DNA of 64,000 nt from assembly GCA_963383645.1 (NCBI GenBank), contig OY726571.1, positions 17,921,376 to 17,985,375 on the forward strand, read 5' to 3'. Position numbers and translations under genes: made by a program. The DNA is from Muscardinus avellanarius (Eukaryota > Chordata > Mammalia > Rodentia > Gliridae). The notes under the pieces are model-generated. The model worked only from the letters and a program-made list of their open reading frames with translations, ran no database searches and was not told where the DNA came from. This document shows, piece after piece, positions 41,648 through 52,715 of this stretch (its first letter is position 1; every line of letters starts with the position of its first letter).

Positions 41648-41749
41648 TAAAGAAGATTATTAAAAAGATAGAAATACAGACGATAGTTACAGCCCCATGC
41701 CAGAACGGCATGGGGGTGGGTGGTTCAAATGAATACCCCACCCCACCCC
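41648..41749 (-). repeat. 5' R repeat of the retroviral retrocopy
   Basis: Matches 36568-36662. It is the outermost part of the element on this side, with no U3 upstream; L2 sequence follows directly after the TSD. Confidence 0.85.
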
Positions 41750-41757
41750 GGATGTTT
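41750..41757. repeat. Target-site duplication beside the 5' end
   Basis: 'ggatgttt', the partner of 36547-36554. Confidence 0.65.
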
Positions 41758-41860
41758 CTCAACTCCATTTTTTTCCTTCTCTGTGCTTCAACTACTTTTA
41801 TTAGAACATTCCTGAATATTTTCAAAAAGTCCTGGTCTAGATTTTGGAAAATAAACTGTT
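41758..41860 (+). mobile_element. L2 LINE fragment, right of the retroviral insert
   Basis: 'ctcaactccatttttttcc', 'ctgtgcttcaactacttt' and 'agaacattcctgaatatt' continue the L2 phrase interrupted at 36546. Confidence 0.5.
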
Positions 41861-42600
41861 TTAAAGGGAATTTGATATTATTTATAGCTTAAAATTTTAT
41901 TCAGTTTCTGTAGTAAAATTCTAATAACTTTCATTTAATGACGGCATCTGGCTTGAGCTCCCAAGATAAATACTCTGTGCCATAGTCTATATATTTGAGG
42001 CATTCTTTAAAAATCTACATTTATATTTACTCAATAGGTTTTTCTAGAAGTGCATTGCATTTATGAATAGAATCTTGTTTTCAAAAACATCTGAGTCAGA
42101 ATATAACCATTATGTTTTTAAGGAATAGTGTTGTAAAAGGGATAAAAGCTCCCTTCCCCCCCCCAAAATCAAATGAATTCATAAGGTATGACTGAGTTTA
42201 AAGACCTTCCTTACATACACAAATTCACTGGTTATACATCAATGCTTTGAGGTTATCATATAGCCTGAGGCATCAGTCTACTCTGTAAAGATGAAATAAA
42301 AGCAAAAGTACTTTATCAACTTAAGAGACATTTCTTTTTCTGAGACATTTTAGTGGCTTTATAACCGGAAGGAAAATTCTTTTTTTATTGTTTTTCAACA
42401 GCACATACTAGTAACCAATTGAAAACAAAATGCCAAAGGAATAGAAAAGTGATGATATTCATACCATCCTCCTTGTTGAATTACAATTTATGGAGAGAAG
42501 TTTCATAGAGCACAGAAAAGGACACATCAAAGCCAAACCCAACATTTTCCAGAGATGTGACTTGTAGTAGCTTATAGTGACTTGTAGTGACTTGTAGTAG
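41861..42600. other. Unassigned stretch with short GACTTGTAGT repeats
   Basis: AT-rich, no gene. At about 42557-42604 the phrase 'gacttgtagt' is repeated imperfectly four times. Confidence 0.45.
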
Positions 42601-43100
42601 CTAGTCTCCAGAGATGGTTCTACAAGAAAGCATGTCTCCCAGTATGCACACCCATGAATCTCTTTTCCTGGAATCAAGAAGGGACTTGTGGTCATGCTGA
42701 CCAATAGAATATGGTAGCATCAGTGATTTGCCAGTTCCAGGTCTTTCAGAAGACTGGGCGCTTCTTGTTCTCTTTGGAGGACAGATGGTTCAAAGAGTAC
42801 CTACCCTGAGACAATTAGGCTCAGAAGACCAGGTCACATGAAGAGGCTCTAGGGTAGAAGATGAGTACAGAAAAAAGGCTAAGACATGTGAATAAGAAAG
42901 CCCTTCAAGACATTCGGTCTGGTCAGATCTTAGAAAGAATTTCAGTTGCAGCTGCAATCAGATTGCGAGGCCACCAGGAACCCAGAGCCTCCCAGCTGAG
43001 CTCAGCAAACTCAAAACTATGCAAGGTAATAATGAATCATTTTAGGCTTCCAGGTTTGGGGTGGTTTATTACTCAGCAGTCAATAAACAGGAGATTTGTC
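42600..43100 (+). mobile_element. MaLR/MLT-type solo LTR
   Basis: In order: 'catgaatctcttttcctgga', 'gctgaccaatagaatatgg', 'tttgccagttccaggtcttt', 'gcgcttcttgttctctttgg', 'aggtcacatgaagaggctct', 'ctcccagctgagctcagca' and 'ttggggtggtttattactca'. This is the phrase order of a mammalian MLT-type LTR. The 80-codon frame inside is not a gene. Confidence 0.6.
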
Positions 43101-43563
43101 TAGGAACCCTAAACTTGAACAGGACAATTTCCTAACTCTCCTACATACCATTCCCTGGTCCTTTACATCATTACCTGCACCTGTGGTTATTGACACTTTC
43201 TCTAAATGTCTAGACCACTTGTCAATAGAAAAAATCAGTCAACATTTTGCAGACACGGCTTTGTGTTGTTAGTCTTGCTTGTGACTTTCTTATCATTAAC
43301 AAGAAAGCAAAAAATAACTGCTTTTTCATCTTTGAAAGTAGCAAAACATGTAACTTATTCAATGTCTAGTGACCATGATGATGTTTTAAAACTTTTTTTC
43401 ATTAACCTTAACTTAATAAACAAGTAAGTGTGAACCCAGTCTAGGGTATGCTTTGACAATTACTCCACTTGAAAGGGCATCTAAAATCAGACCATTGGGC
43501 TCCATCTCCAAGAGCAATATCTAACTCAGAAAGCTTGACGTTGCCCCAAGAATTTGCATTTTT
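43101..43563. other. Unassigned non-coding stretch
   Basis: Nothing recognisable between the LTR and the following SINE. A 73-codon plus frame (43206-43427) has no motif. Confidence 0.4.
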
Positions 43564-43579
43564 AAGAACCTCCCAAGTG

Positions 43580-43772
43580 CCGGGCGTGGTGGTGCACGCT
43601 TGTAATCCCCCCACTTGGAAGGCAGAGATAGGAGGATCGCGCAGGTTTGAAGCCAGCTGCACTGGCTTAGGAGACCCTGTTTCCAAATATAATAGTAGGT
43701 CTGGGAGTGTAGCCCAGAAGTGGAAGGGTTTCCAAGAACCCCAGTATCACCAAAGGAAAAAAAAAAAAAAAG
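43580..43772 (+). mobile_element. Type II SINE with 16-bp TSD
   Basis: Copy from 'ccgggcgtggtggtgcacg' to 'gtttccaagaaccccagtat' with an A tail. TSDs 'aagaacctcccaagtg' (43564-43579) and 'aagaagctcccaagtg' (43773-43788) differ at one base. The 163-codon minus frame over this locus is antisense SINE plus flank. Confidence 0.93.
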
Positions 43773-44168
43773 AAGAAGCTCCCAAGTGATGCTGACACTG
43801 TAAGCCAAGCACCAGCCTGGGTTAAGATAACCATCTTTTCTAGGACTATTGGTTTTTAAACATAAATCAAGGCAAATAAATTTATCTACTCTGGTTCTCT
43901 CTTTTGCATCCATGTCTTCAGCTTCATTTCTGTCTTCCCAGAGCTCCTCCCTGGAAAGCCCACTGCATCTGTGACTTCCTCTAAGCATGCAGAATGTGAT
44001 AAAAGCTTCCACAGCTTCAGTTGAGATTCAGAAGTGTTGCTAAAATGACCAACTTTGAGTTTATCCTGGATTGAGATTATGCTAATATTATTCTTGTGCC
44101 AACAATGCCCCCAAAAGTGCCTGACATATATAGCACTCAACTCTTTTAAGTAAAATTAAAAAGACAGT

Positions 44169-44244
44169 CAATCTAAAATGCAAATTGTTGATAATTTTGA
44201 TATGCAATCTAAAATGCAAATGGTTGATAATTTTGCTATGGTTT
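44169..44244. repeat. 36-bp tandem duplication
   Basis: 'caatctaaaatgcaaa' begins at 44169 and again at 44205, each followed by 'tgttgataattttg'-type sequence. Two copies with a few differences. Non-coding. Confidence 0.85.
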
Positions 44245-45113
44245 TACAGAGCAAGTATTCTATACAAGTTTGAGAGTTACGTCTGTGAGCTGCAAAGGAA
44301 TGAAATAGCAACATTAGGGTTTTTTAAAATAGCTTAAAAAACAGGTCTCAAGGGACATTGATCAAGCACCTATATTACCTGGAATTGGAAATATTGATAA
44401 ATCATAGCACCCCAGGTGTTCACAGCCTAACGGAAGGCAAGAAGAAAGGGTGAGGTTTTGTACTGGACTTTCTGAGCATTCCATTTAAGTGTGGAGAGGG
44501 TCTCTCTTAGTAGATAGTGAGGTACTTAGGCAAAAGCTTGCCACCATGCATATCCGCACTATTCTGAGCACTTCCTATGGATTAGTTCAATAAATCCTCA
44601 TCAGTACTGTGGATGGCAGAGGCTGTTATCTTCAGAACCCCCACTTACTGATGAAGAAACTTATCTACAAAGAAGTTCCTTAGTAGAATTCAACTGGGGT
44701 GGTCAAGAGTCTAGATTCCTTACGTCCAGACATAAAAATATATTTTTTTCTTTAAAGATAAGACAGTAAAATTCTGAAAGTGCTCTATATGGTAGTATTA
44801 AGGACTCTGATCCATCTCTTTTTATCTTTACATCTATTGTATGACACTGTATGAATCATGATATATTCATCTTAAAATGGCACTGAATTTATATTTACAT
44901 TGTTAGCTTTAAAATACTACTGCTGTATGATTAAAGCAAGCTGATTCCTGTCAATTATCTCCAAATGGATAGATTCTTGCGTCTCATAACTACATAATCA
45001 AAGCACATTACCACTGCCAAAACTCTGCCACTAATGCTGTATATGTAGTACTGATTGTGTGAGATTCAACCAAAGGATTCTATAGTACTTGATATCTAAA
45101 AATATATGCAGTA
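44245..45113. other. Unassigned stretch with possible MIR/L2 remnant
   Basis: At 44560-44720 'ctgatgaagaaacttatcta' and nearby text resemble the MIR-family 'gatgaggaaactgag' motif, a weak call. Nothing else is recognised. Confidence 0.35.
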
Positions 45114-45328
45114 GCCGGGCATGGTGGTACACACTAGCAATCCCAGCATTTGGGGGGGCCGAGACAGGAGGATCGCGGTTCGCAAACAGCCCCAGCTACT
45201 ACTTAGTGAGCCCCTTTGCAACTCAGTGAGACTCTGTTTCAGAATAAATGATAAAAAAAAAATAGGGCTGGGAATATAGCTCAGAGGTAGAAATGCCCCT
45301 GGGTTTCATTCCCAATACCAAAAAAAGT
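45114..45328 (+). mobile_element. Type I B1-dID SINE
   Basis: Full-length copy from 'gccgggcatggtggtacaca' to 'gggtttcattcccaatacc'. Its ID half keeps the A-box-like 'tatagctcagaggtaga'. Confidence 0.9.
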
Positions 45329-46060
45329 TTACACAACATTTCCATGATGCAAATAACATACCGTCATTTGTCTTGCTCACCATTTTCAGTAAAATTTCTG
45401 ATATACCACAAACCGAGTCAGTAGACACAATACCATAAAAGTTATAACATTTAAGCCTATTTGGCTCTACATGGTACGCATTATTACCAAGAGCTGTTGT
45501 TACATATGTAATGCCTGAGAAGTAATATTGATTTTGTTTCAAAGAGTTGAAATTAATATTGCAAAGGATGAACTTACATCTAATTATACTGAAATTTGCT
45601 CTATTACACCAAGACTAAAAATACACAATCTTCTCATTTATAAATCGATACTTCCTGTGTAATTTCATAATGTGTTGTCTTTATAAACACAGTTATTTTG
45701 CATACAAGGGAGATATTATTTCATTTTAATTAGGTTATTTAAATTCTCCACCATTAAGGAAAACAGCTTTAGGGCACAGAAGCATGTTTTTCATAGCTAA
45801 AGGCTATAAACTTTTCCCTAATAAACAGAATTAAAACCGAACATTCAATTTCCCAGTGTTTAAGCCTAATGACCAAAGCAATTCTTATATCATATCAATA
45901 AACATATAATGTGTATCTGTGTGACAGCTACTGGATTAGCATTCAAAAATGAATGGGAACTCCATAACAGTAAGATTGACAATGATAAATAATATGTGAC
46001 TCATAACAGGTACTCAATAAATATTTTTTGGTGACCTAATATATAAATTGAAGCTAATAT
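45329..46060. other. Unassigned AT-rich stretch
   Basis: No gene. 'caggtactcaataaatattt' at about 46008 may be the end of a MIR or related repeat. Confidence 0.35.
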
Positions 46061-46069
46061 CATGAAACT

Positions 46070-46270
46070 CTTTCTGTATGCCAGCAACTGTTCTAAACAT
46101 GTTCACATATTAAAGCATTTTGGGTTTCTTGGATTCATATTACTTTTACAATTTTTATAGATGAAGGAATTAGTCTGTAGAGAGGACATGCCATGACTGG
46201 TATCACACAGCTGCCCAGGAGTACCACAGAGCTGCTAAGCCAGGTCTGTCTATGATGGAGCTCCTGTAGG
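46070..46270 (+). mobile_element. MIR-related repeat
   Basis: 'tgtatgccagcaactgttct', 'tagatgaaggaattagtctg', 'tatcacacagctgcccagga' and 'taagccaggtctgtctatg' follow the MIR-family 'atgaggaaactgag...cacacagctagtaag...ccaggtctgtctgac' pattern. Confidence 0.55.
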
Positions 46271-46499
46271 CAAGAAAGACACATTCAGCCACATCTGCTA
46301 AAAATGGGTGTGGCACTGCCCTCAGAGACACATCAAGCAGGGGCTCTGACAGCTCAAAGAAGGAAATTATTCTGATTTATGCAATTTAAAAAAGTACAGA
46401 TGAGCTCTGTATTTTAGTGGGATCTTAACATCTCAAAACACCAGAGAACAGGAAACAAACGGGCCAAACAGAAGGACAATATGCCAGTATTGTTCTATC

Positions 46500-46830
46500 T
46501 TTCAGGCAGTGACAGGTAGATCAATAACTCTGTAGCAATCAGGGAATGAAAGGACCCTAGTGAGTCTGGGGAGGAGAAATGTCCTTTGGAATCAGATCAT
46601 GAAAGGACCTTGCATACTATGACAAGGAAATTAGATTTAACAGTGAGACAGCAGGAAGTAATCAAAGTCACTTAGGCAGAAGAGTGATACTGTCCACTTA
46701 TCTTTTACGAAGTTAACCTGCCAACAGAGTTAAGGCCTGTCCTTGTTAGAGATAAGTCAGGCAATAAGCAGAGTGGGGATGAGGGAATGAAGGGAGAAAC
46801 AAATGATCCGTGAGCGACACGGGAACTCAC
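46500..46830 (+). repeat. Ancient mammal-wide repeat, family unresolved
   Basis: 'catgaaaggaccttgcatac', 'cttaggcagaagagtgatac' and 'taagcagagtggggatgagg' match the distal part of the ATTTATTGAGCACC-type repeat. Diverged. Confidence 0.35.
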
Positions 46831-47061
46831 AACACCGCAGTACTCTTTCCAGTCCAATTAATTTCTGGCTTTGAAGATAGGTCTTAAGAAAGGCAAAGCA
46901 GTTTGGCATTTTGCATAACTAGCCCAATAAAAACATTACAGGACTGGGCTTTAACCCACTGCTGTCAAAGGCTTTCTTGCTCTCTCCCTGTCTCCCAGAA
47001 CCCCCAGCTAGTTTCTCTTGGCACTTATTCCTTTCGCTAGCATTAAAAAAATAGAAGTTTT

Positions 47062-47450
47062 GGTCATAGTTCTCTAGAAAATCAGAACTAATTAGAGATC
47101 TTCCTACCTATAAACCTATTTACATATCTATATTTATACCTATCTCTGTATTACTCTCTACATATGGCGTTACTTATTATAAAGAATTAGCTCAATCTAA
47201 GATCTGCAGATGAGCCAGCAGCATCAAGACCCAGAAGTCCCGATGGAGCAGATGAACTCTAAAGGCAATTTCCTTTTCTCTCCTGCTTGGGGAGGCCAGT
47301 CTTTTTGTTGGATGTACACCTTCATAAATTGGATGAGGCCCACCCATGTTATAAGAGTTGCATCTTCCTACCCAGAGTTCAATGACCTACATCTACCCTC
47401 TCCTACCCCCAAGGTTGACACATAAAATTAACCACCACTGTGATCAATCC
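47062..47450 (-). repeat. Antisense copy of the family seen at 9.5 kb
   Basis: On the plus strand 'agttctctagaaaatcagaa' is the reverse of the 'tctctggagaac' end at 9.97 kb, and 'aattggatgaggcccaccca' is the reverse of its 'gtaggcttcatccaat' start. It is a full-length antisense copy of the same unresolved family, with a short microsatellite-like ATCTATA stretch inside. Confidence 0.55.
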
Positions 47451-47784
47451 TGGACAGGTCTCAAAGTAAGCTTATACTTGATAGGATATTGATCAAGCAT
47501 TTATAAGAATTTGCCCCTGCATAGTTGGTAATGTCTTGCAGGCCAGTGGCCAAGAAAATTCTCTCAGTTACTGCAGGTATTTTCCTAGGGCCAAACTAAG
47601 GATTGCTATCTGACTCCATGAGAATGCTTTATTCACGGATAGCTTTTTGAACACTAACTAGATGCTAGTCACTATATATTACTTACTTAGGAATAATGAA
47701 AGTTTTAGGTTTTATTTTTTGGAAGGCATTTTTAAAGCCTCACTTACAGATGTTGCTGCTATATAGGCAGATTAAGACATGGAT

Positions 47785-48430
47785 AAATAAATCATGGGAG
47801 AAGAAAATTCAGACTTGAACTACATAAGACTCTCTAAAGCTTAGGAAATTAAAACAAGAATTAATAAATGGAATGACATTAAATTCAAAAATTTCTGTGC
47901 AGCAAATGTAAACCTCAAAAGTCTAAAACACTTTTGAGGGAGCCTACAGAATGGGAGAAGATCTTTGCCAGCTACTCCTCTAAAAGAGGAGTAATCTCTA
48001 AAATATACAAAAAACTTAAAAATACTAAAAAAAAAACAAGTAATCCAATCAAAAACTAAATAGATACTTTCACAAGAGAAGAAGTTCAAAAGGCCAATAA
48101 ATATATGAAAAATATTCAACATCATTAGCAATCAGGGAGATATAAAACAAAACTATGAGATTCCATCTAACCCCTATTAGAAGAGCAACCATCAAGGAGG
48201 CAAACAACAGCAAATGTTGGCAAGGATGTGGGGAAACAGGGACTCTTCCCCACTGTCGGAGGGATTGCAAGTTGGTGAAGCTGTTACAGAGTTCAATGTG
48301 ATTCTTCAGAAAACTGGGAATGGACCTACTATAGGGGCCAGCTATATGACTCCTGGGTATCTTTCTAAGGGACTGAAGTCAACCCTAAGAGATGCACTTT
48401 ACTACTTGTTAAACAGACAATACTATGGTA
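47785..48430 (+). mobile_element. L1 ORF2 C-terminal fragment
   Basis: The plus strand follows the L1 ORF2 3' region closely: 'agcctacagaatgggagaag', 'aggccaataaatatatgaaa', 'catcattagcaatcagggag', 'gcaaggatgtggggaaacag' and 'gactcctgggtatctttcta'. Frames are broken by indels; the 93-codon frame at 48214-48495 is a remnant with shifted phase. A dead, moderately old L1. Confidence 0.85.
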
Positions 48431-48499
48431 TATTTTTTCTTTCTACAAGTCAGAAAATTCTCAATTACTACCCATCCAGTATTCAACAACAGTAATCCA

Positions 48500-49384
48500 T
48501 GTATTATTTAATAATACTTATGCCATTAATCCATGCAAAGAGTATTAATCATAAACACCATTACACCTTGCCAACGTTTTCTGAGGTCTTACTCTATGCT
48601 GAGCACCAAATACATGCTTTCTGCTTTTTTCCAGCTTGAGAGCTTCCTTCCTAGTTGGGCAAACTAGACTATTTGCACTTAAGACAAGTATGGGAAGGTC
48701 AGAGCAGACATCCGTATCCTAATACTTGGCAACAACTTCTTTTCTCACTCAGCACCACTCCCATCCCATCTGCCCCTCGTCCAACCAACAGCTCCGAAGC
48801 ACAATCGACCCAGGAAAAAGAGATGCAACAAAATGAAAAGTAGGCTTCCTGGCTCAGGAATTGTTTATCCAAATTAACTGTGTCTAGCCACAGTGCATTA
48901 ATTAGGAGGGCTAGGCTTAATTGCTCCCCTCTGGCCTGGGTAAAGCAGGAAGGAAAACATAACAGTGGGCTCAGAGTTCCCAGAAACAGCCTGGATTTCA
49001 GAGCTCACAAGGGATAGCAGTAAGCCATTGCAGCTAGCCACGGGCACAGGGCTGGGAGATTTTTGCAGTAGACACACAGTAGAGTGTGCTGGCCAAGTGC
49101 TCTCCAAGAGTGGCCATTTGCTTCTCTTGCAAGAGGTGGAAGGGGATTCCTAAGGGAGGAGTTGTAGCTTGCATTCTGCCAGCAAAACAAGGAGTGCATG
49201 TCCCTTTTTCATTTGCACAGCTGGGAAACTCTATTTGCATATTCATACTTTGTGCTACACTCAATATTGAAGAGAACCATTCCAAGTAAGGAACACGTAT
49301 GAGCAGCATCATGAAATTCTATAGGTTTCCTATGGCATTTTCTGCAAGTGCAGGCCAATTTTTGCTTGGACAATGATGCTTTAA
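48500..49384. other. Repeat-free stretch, unassigned
   Basis: No interspersed repeat recognised. Base composition is more balanced (about 48.9-49.25 kb) than the surroundings. Several overlapping 60-90-codon frames exist on both strands, but none has a recognisable domain or initiation context. Confidence 0.4.
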
Positions 49385-49398
49385 AATGTATTCAAAGA

Positions 49399-49610
49399 AC
49401 GCCGGGCGTGGTGGCGCACGCTTGTAATCCCCGCGCTTGGGAGGCGGAGACAGGAGGATCACACTGGTTTGAAGCCAGCCTCGCTGGCTTAAGAGACCCT
49501 GTTTCCAAAAAAATATATAAAATAGGTCTGGGAGTGTAGCCCGGAGATAGAAGGGTTTCAAGGAACCCCAGTAACACCAAAACAATAATAATAATAAAAT
49601 AAAAAATAAT
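49399..49610 (+). mobile_element. Young type II SINE with 14-bp TSD
   Basis: Copy very close to the type II consensus, from 'gccgggcgtggtggcgcacg' to 'tttcaaggaaccccagtaac' with an (AAT)n-like tail. TSD 'aatgtattcaaaga' is perfect at 49385-49398 and 49611-49624. Both long minus-strand frames over it (134 and 151 codons) are antisense SINE. Confidence 0.94.
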
Positions 49611-49624
49611 AATGTATTCAAAGA

Positions 49625-50495
49625 GATCTCTGTCCCTGTGGCAACATATTTCAGAGAGGGAATAATACTCTTGGGGGTAGTGATTTTTGCCAATAAGGTT
49701 GGCACAGGATAGGACAACAGCAATATTTATCTTGACATCATTTCTGCTTTTACAAAAACTAAAATTAGGTTTAGCGTAAAAGTAATGATTTTCCTCAGAC
49801 AGTAAGTTCATCCTTCCATCATTTATCTCTGGCGATAAATGTAGCATATGCCATAGTCCATCTGGATGGGCAACAGATCAAAATAAACGACATGAAACAG
49901 ATATATATGCTACATGCAACATGTTTCTATGATCCAATTTTTCTTAAACTTGATGCAATGTTGCTCGCTAATCAGTGTTATTTATCATTCAACAAAACAT
50001 ATGTAGATTGGGGTAGAAGCGTGGAATAGCGTAGGAAATGATGCTACTCCACCCAGAGAAATTATTCAGCCCATAACATATGTTTTGAGGGAAGACTTAT
50101 GGGAACGGCTGCAAATACAGTCTCATAATAACCCGAAATTTGGAAGGGAACCTCTATCTAAGTAAGCACAACTTAGATTTAAAGGAACATTTTTCATTAA
50201 ATCACTTCGCCAAAGCGATGCTTGGCAAGGAGGAGGGCAGGAAGATGATAAGTAGGTAAGAACTGAAGCCAGTAGATCTGGATGAAGGGGACCTGGTCCA
50301 GCTGCGCTCACGCATGTACAGGGCCTGTGGGACCCATACCTTCCCATGTGGGCAAAATGACTCGCCCCTCTCTCGACAAGACCATTTAGAGGTTCTATCT
50401 GTAACATCTCTCCATAGCATTAGGCACATAGCAGTGGCATAAACAATACCTAACTGGGAGTAGCCTCGTAGTTGTAAAAGTTATAATATACTGTG
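49625..50495. other. Unassigned non-coding stretch
   Basis: No repeat or gene recognised. A more GC-balanced patch (50.2-50.4 kb) carries two overlapping minus-strand frames of 75-94 codons without recognisable motifs. Confidence 0.35.
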
Positions 50496-50499
50496 GGTC

Positions 50500-50930
50500 T
50501 TTTTGTGTGTGTCGTACTGGGGATAGAACCCAGGGACATTCTACCTCCAAGCTACATCCTCAGCCCTATCTTTTATTCTTTATTACTATTTTTTTTTATT
50601 TTTTTTGCAGGGCTGGGGATGGAACCCAGAGGCATTTGACCTCCGAACTACACCCCTGCCCTATTTTTTATTCTTTATTTTGAAAGAGGGTCTCACTAAG
50701 TAGCTGAGGCTGGCTGTGAACTGCAATCCTCTGGTCTCAGCCTCCCAAATGCTAGGATTACAAGCTAAGGCCACCCCGCCTGGCTTTATTCTTTATTTTG
50801 AAACGGGGTCTCACTGAGTTGCAGAGGATCTCACTAAGTAGCTGAGACTGGCTGCAAACCATGGTCCTCCTGCCTCAGCCTCCTGAAGGCTGGGATTACA
50901 AGTGTGAGCCACCACGTCGGGCTCCTTAGA
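50500..50930 (-). mobile_element. SINE carrying a nested SINE in its linker (outer copy)
   Basis: Reverse copy. Its ID half lies at about 50515-50571 ('gggatagaacccagggacat') and its B1 half at 50798-50930 ('gaaacggggtctcactgagt' to 'gagccaccacgtcgggct'). The linker 'tttattctttatt' is duplicated around an inner SINE. Older than the inner copy. Confidence 0.9.
50585..50784 (-). mobile_element. Nested SINE (inner copy) with 13-bp TSD
   Basis: Complete reverse SINE: T-rich tail, ID half 'gggatggaacccagaggcat', linker, B1 half ending 'ggccaccccgcctggc'. TSD 'tttattctttatt' at 50572-50584 and 50785-50797, lying in the outer SINE's linker. Confidence 0.92.
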
Positions 50931-52477
50931 AACTAATTTGATGACAGGGTCCCAAGTCAAGCAACCTGAGCATGGAATTTCCAAGTAACTTGTCTTCCCA
51001 TAGGTCCCACCTGGAAATAAACTGATTCTCCAATAACTCCTCCACCAGGGATGATTATTTGTGCATACAGATAGTAAGTACTCAACAATTCTGGGTGGAG
51101 TGATGAGCCTTTCAGGTGCTGGAGATGACAATGATATCAAATGAAAAGGAAAAAAAAATATCGCAGTGTAAAAAATAATTCAGTGGGTACTAGTTTTACC
51201 ACTGCATATGAAGATCTGGGAAATTTTGGATATATTTTGATAGGTACATTCTGGGATTTATTTATTTTAATTATCTGAAAAAGATGAATTTGACTACACT
51301 TAATCTAGTATATTATTACAATCTGACACTCAATATTGTTTTAGTTCTAGGTTTTGCATTTGGTGATACCTAGAATATATTTAAGATCTCTCTCCCGGCT
51401 CAACTCTCCATATACTTCAACATTTTTATTATACATATAATAAATTTAGTTTGGCATATAAGCAGGCACATGATATTTATTTTCTAAGACCAACATATTT
51501 TCATAGAACAGATTTTTAAAGACCTTGGTTTCACAGACCTTGGTTGTTATTCTTTGGAATGCTTTAGTTTGATAATAATGTTCTCAAAATGCAACTATTG
51601 GAACTAAACAAATGAACCCTGGCAAAATTTTGAACAGGACAGGCTAGAGTAAGATTACCATGTCACCAGTTCTAATGAAGATTCCTCCCTCCACAAATAT
51701 TTACTGAAGCCTTGTCATGTGCAGGCTCCCCTCTGGGGGCTGTAGTTTGAGCAGTGTAGGGAGACAGTTTTTCTCCTCAGATGCCTCACTTTCAAGCAGG
51801 AATATATGAAGTGGGTGATTTCAGGTAGTGCTCCCTATTCCCGGAGCAAATACACCTGAGTAGTGGGATGGGGAGGCAGGGTGCCACCTGCTATTTCAGA
51901 GAGAGGAGCTGAGCCATCCATGTGGAGGATATGCAAAAAAGCATGACAGGTGAATGAAAGGAGCAGGTTTCAATTTCTGGGGCAGAACTGAGCTTACTAT
52001 GTCTTGAATGGAAGAAATACCCATGGTTACCCAGAGAAACCCACAGAAGAGCAGAGGAACAGCTGTACTACATGTAACTAGACAGTGGCATTTTACAGTG
52101 GGCCTGTTCAAGTTTATCCTGTTAGACTTGCCTGCCAGGTTACCTCTGTTAGTGGAGGTTCCATCAAACCAATACTGATGGAGGTGGCCTCTCTCCATAG
52201 GGAACATAAATAGGGGTAAAACAAGAAAGTGAGCAGAGAGGAGAATGGAACAAGCATTTGCAGTTGACACCCCAGGGGACTGAGGACAAAGGGGTTGTCA
52301 CACATGGAGCGTGAAACAGCAGAGTAGCAGAAACTACCGCAAAAGAAAGGCAACTAGAGAACCAGGATGAATGAATGAATGAATGGATGAATGAATGAAT
52401 GAACCAAAGATATAAGCCAGATGCAGATGTCTCCATGGTAAAACTATGTTAGTGAACTATTATATTTAAAGGCTCGG
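50931..52477. other. Unassigned stretch with possible ancient repeat and (GAAT)n
   Basis: 'caaatatttactgaagcctt' at about 51695 followed by 'catgtgcaggctcccctctg' suggests an old ATTTATTGAGCACC-type repeat to about 51850. A GAAT tetranucleotide run lies at 52368-52402. The 124-codon minus frame (51896-52270) has no domain I recognise. Confidence 0.4.
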
Positions 52478-52478
52478 A

Positions 52479-52661
52479 TGTGCTGGGCGTGGTGGCGCAC
52501 GCTTGTAATCCCCGCGCTTGGGAGGCGGAGAGAGGAGGATCGCACAGGATTGAAGCCAGCCTCTCTGCCTAAGAGACCCTGTTTCCAAATAAAAATATAA
52601 AATAGGTCTGGGAGTGTATCCCGGAGGCAGAAGGGTTTCCAGGAACCCCAGTACCACCAAA

Positions 52662-52696
<35 letters not shown>

Positions 52697-52700
52697 ATCG
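52479..52700 (+). mobile_element. Type II SINE with (AAAT)n tail
   Basis: Near-consensus type II copy from 'gctgggcgtggtggcgcacg' to 'gtttccaggaaccccagtac', with an AAAT tail of about ten units (52657-52697). The flanks 'ggctcggatg' and 'ggcttgggtg' may be a decayed TSD. Confidence 0.92.
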
Positions 52701-52715
52701 AGGCTTGGGTGCAAG

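Larger units (their letters stand above)
36552..41749 (-). mobile_element. Retrocopy of an endogenous retroviral RNA, R to R with poly(A)
   Basis: On the minus strand, about 5.2 kb in order: an R repeat at the extreme 5' end (41749 to about 41648), a U5-like segment, a primer-binding site (41447-41429), a leader of about 1.4 kb, a broken gag-like frame (40008-39200), an AT-rich 2.3 kb of unclear origin, and a 3' region with TATA box and second R copy. This ends in AATAAA and a 16-base poly(A). The outer U3 and outer U5 are absent, so these are not complete LTRs: the copy begins where transcription would start and ends where the RNA would be cleaved. An 8-bp TSD and a split L2 flank it. This fits L1-mediated reverse transcription of a polyadenylated viral RNA rather than integrase-made proviral insertion. 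It is an old, non-functional relic. Confidence 0.8.

Noticed and set aside
36552..41749. An ordinary provirus with two LTRs
   Set aside because: The duplicated ends are only about 95-100 bases (R), U3 and U5 each occur once, and one end is poly(A).
43521..44012. 163-codon minus-strand open frame, the longest in the window
   Set aside because: Its second half is the antisense of the type II SINE at 43580-43772; the first half has no recognisable domain. It is a SINE-read-through artefact.
49392..49847. 151-codon and 134-codon minus-strand frames
   Set aside because: Both overlap the antisense strand of the young SINE at 49399-49610, including its tail. No independent coding evidence.
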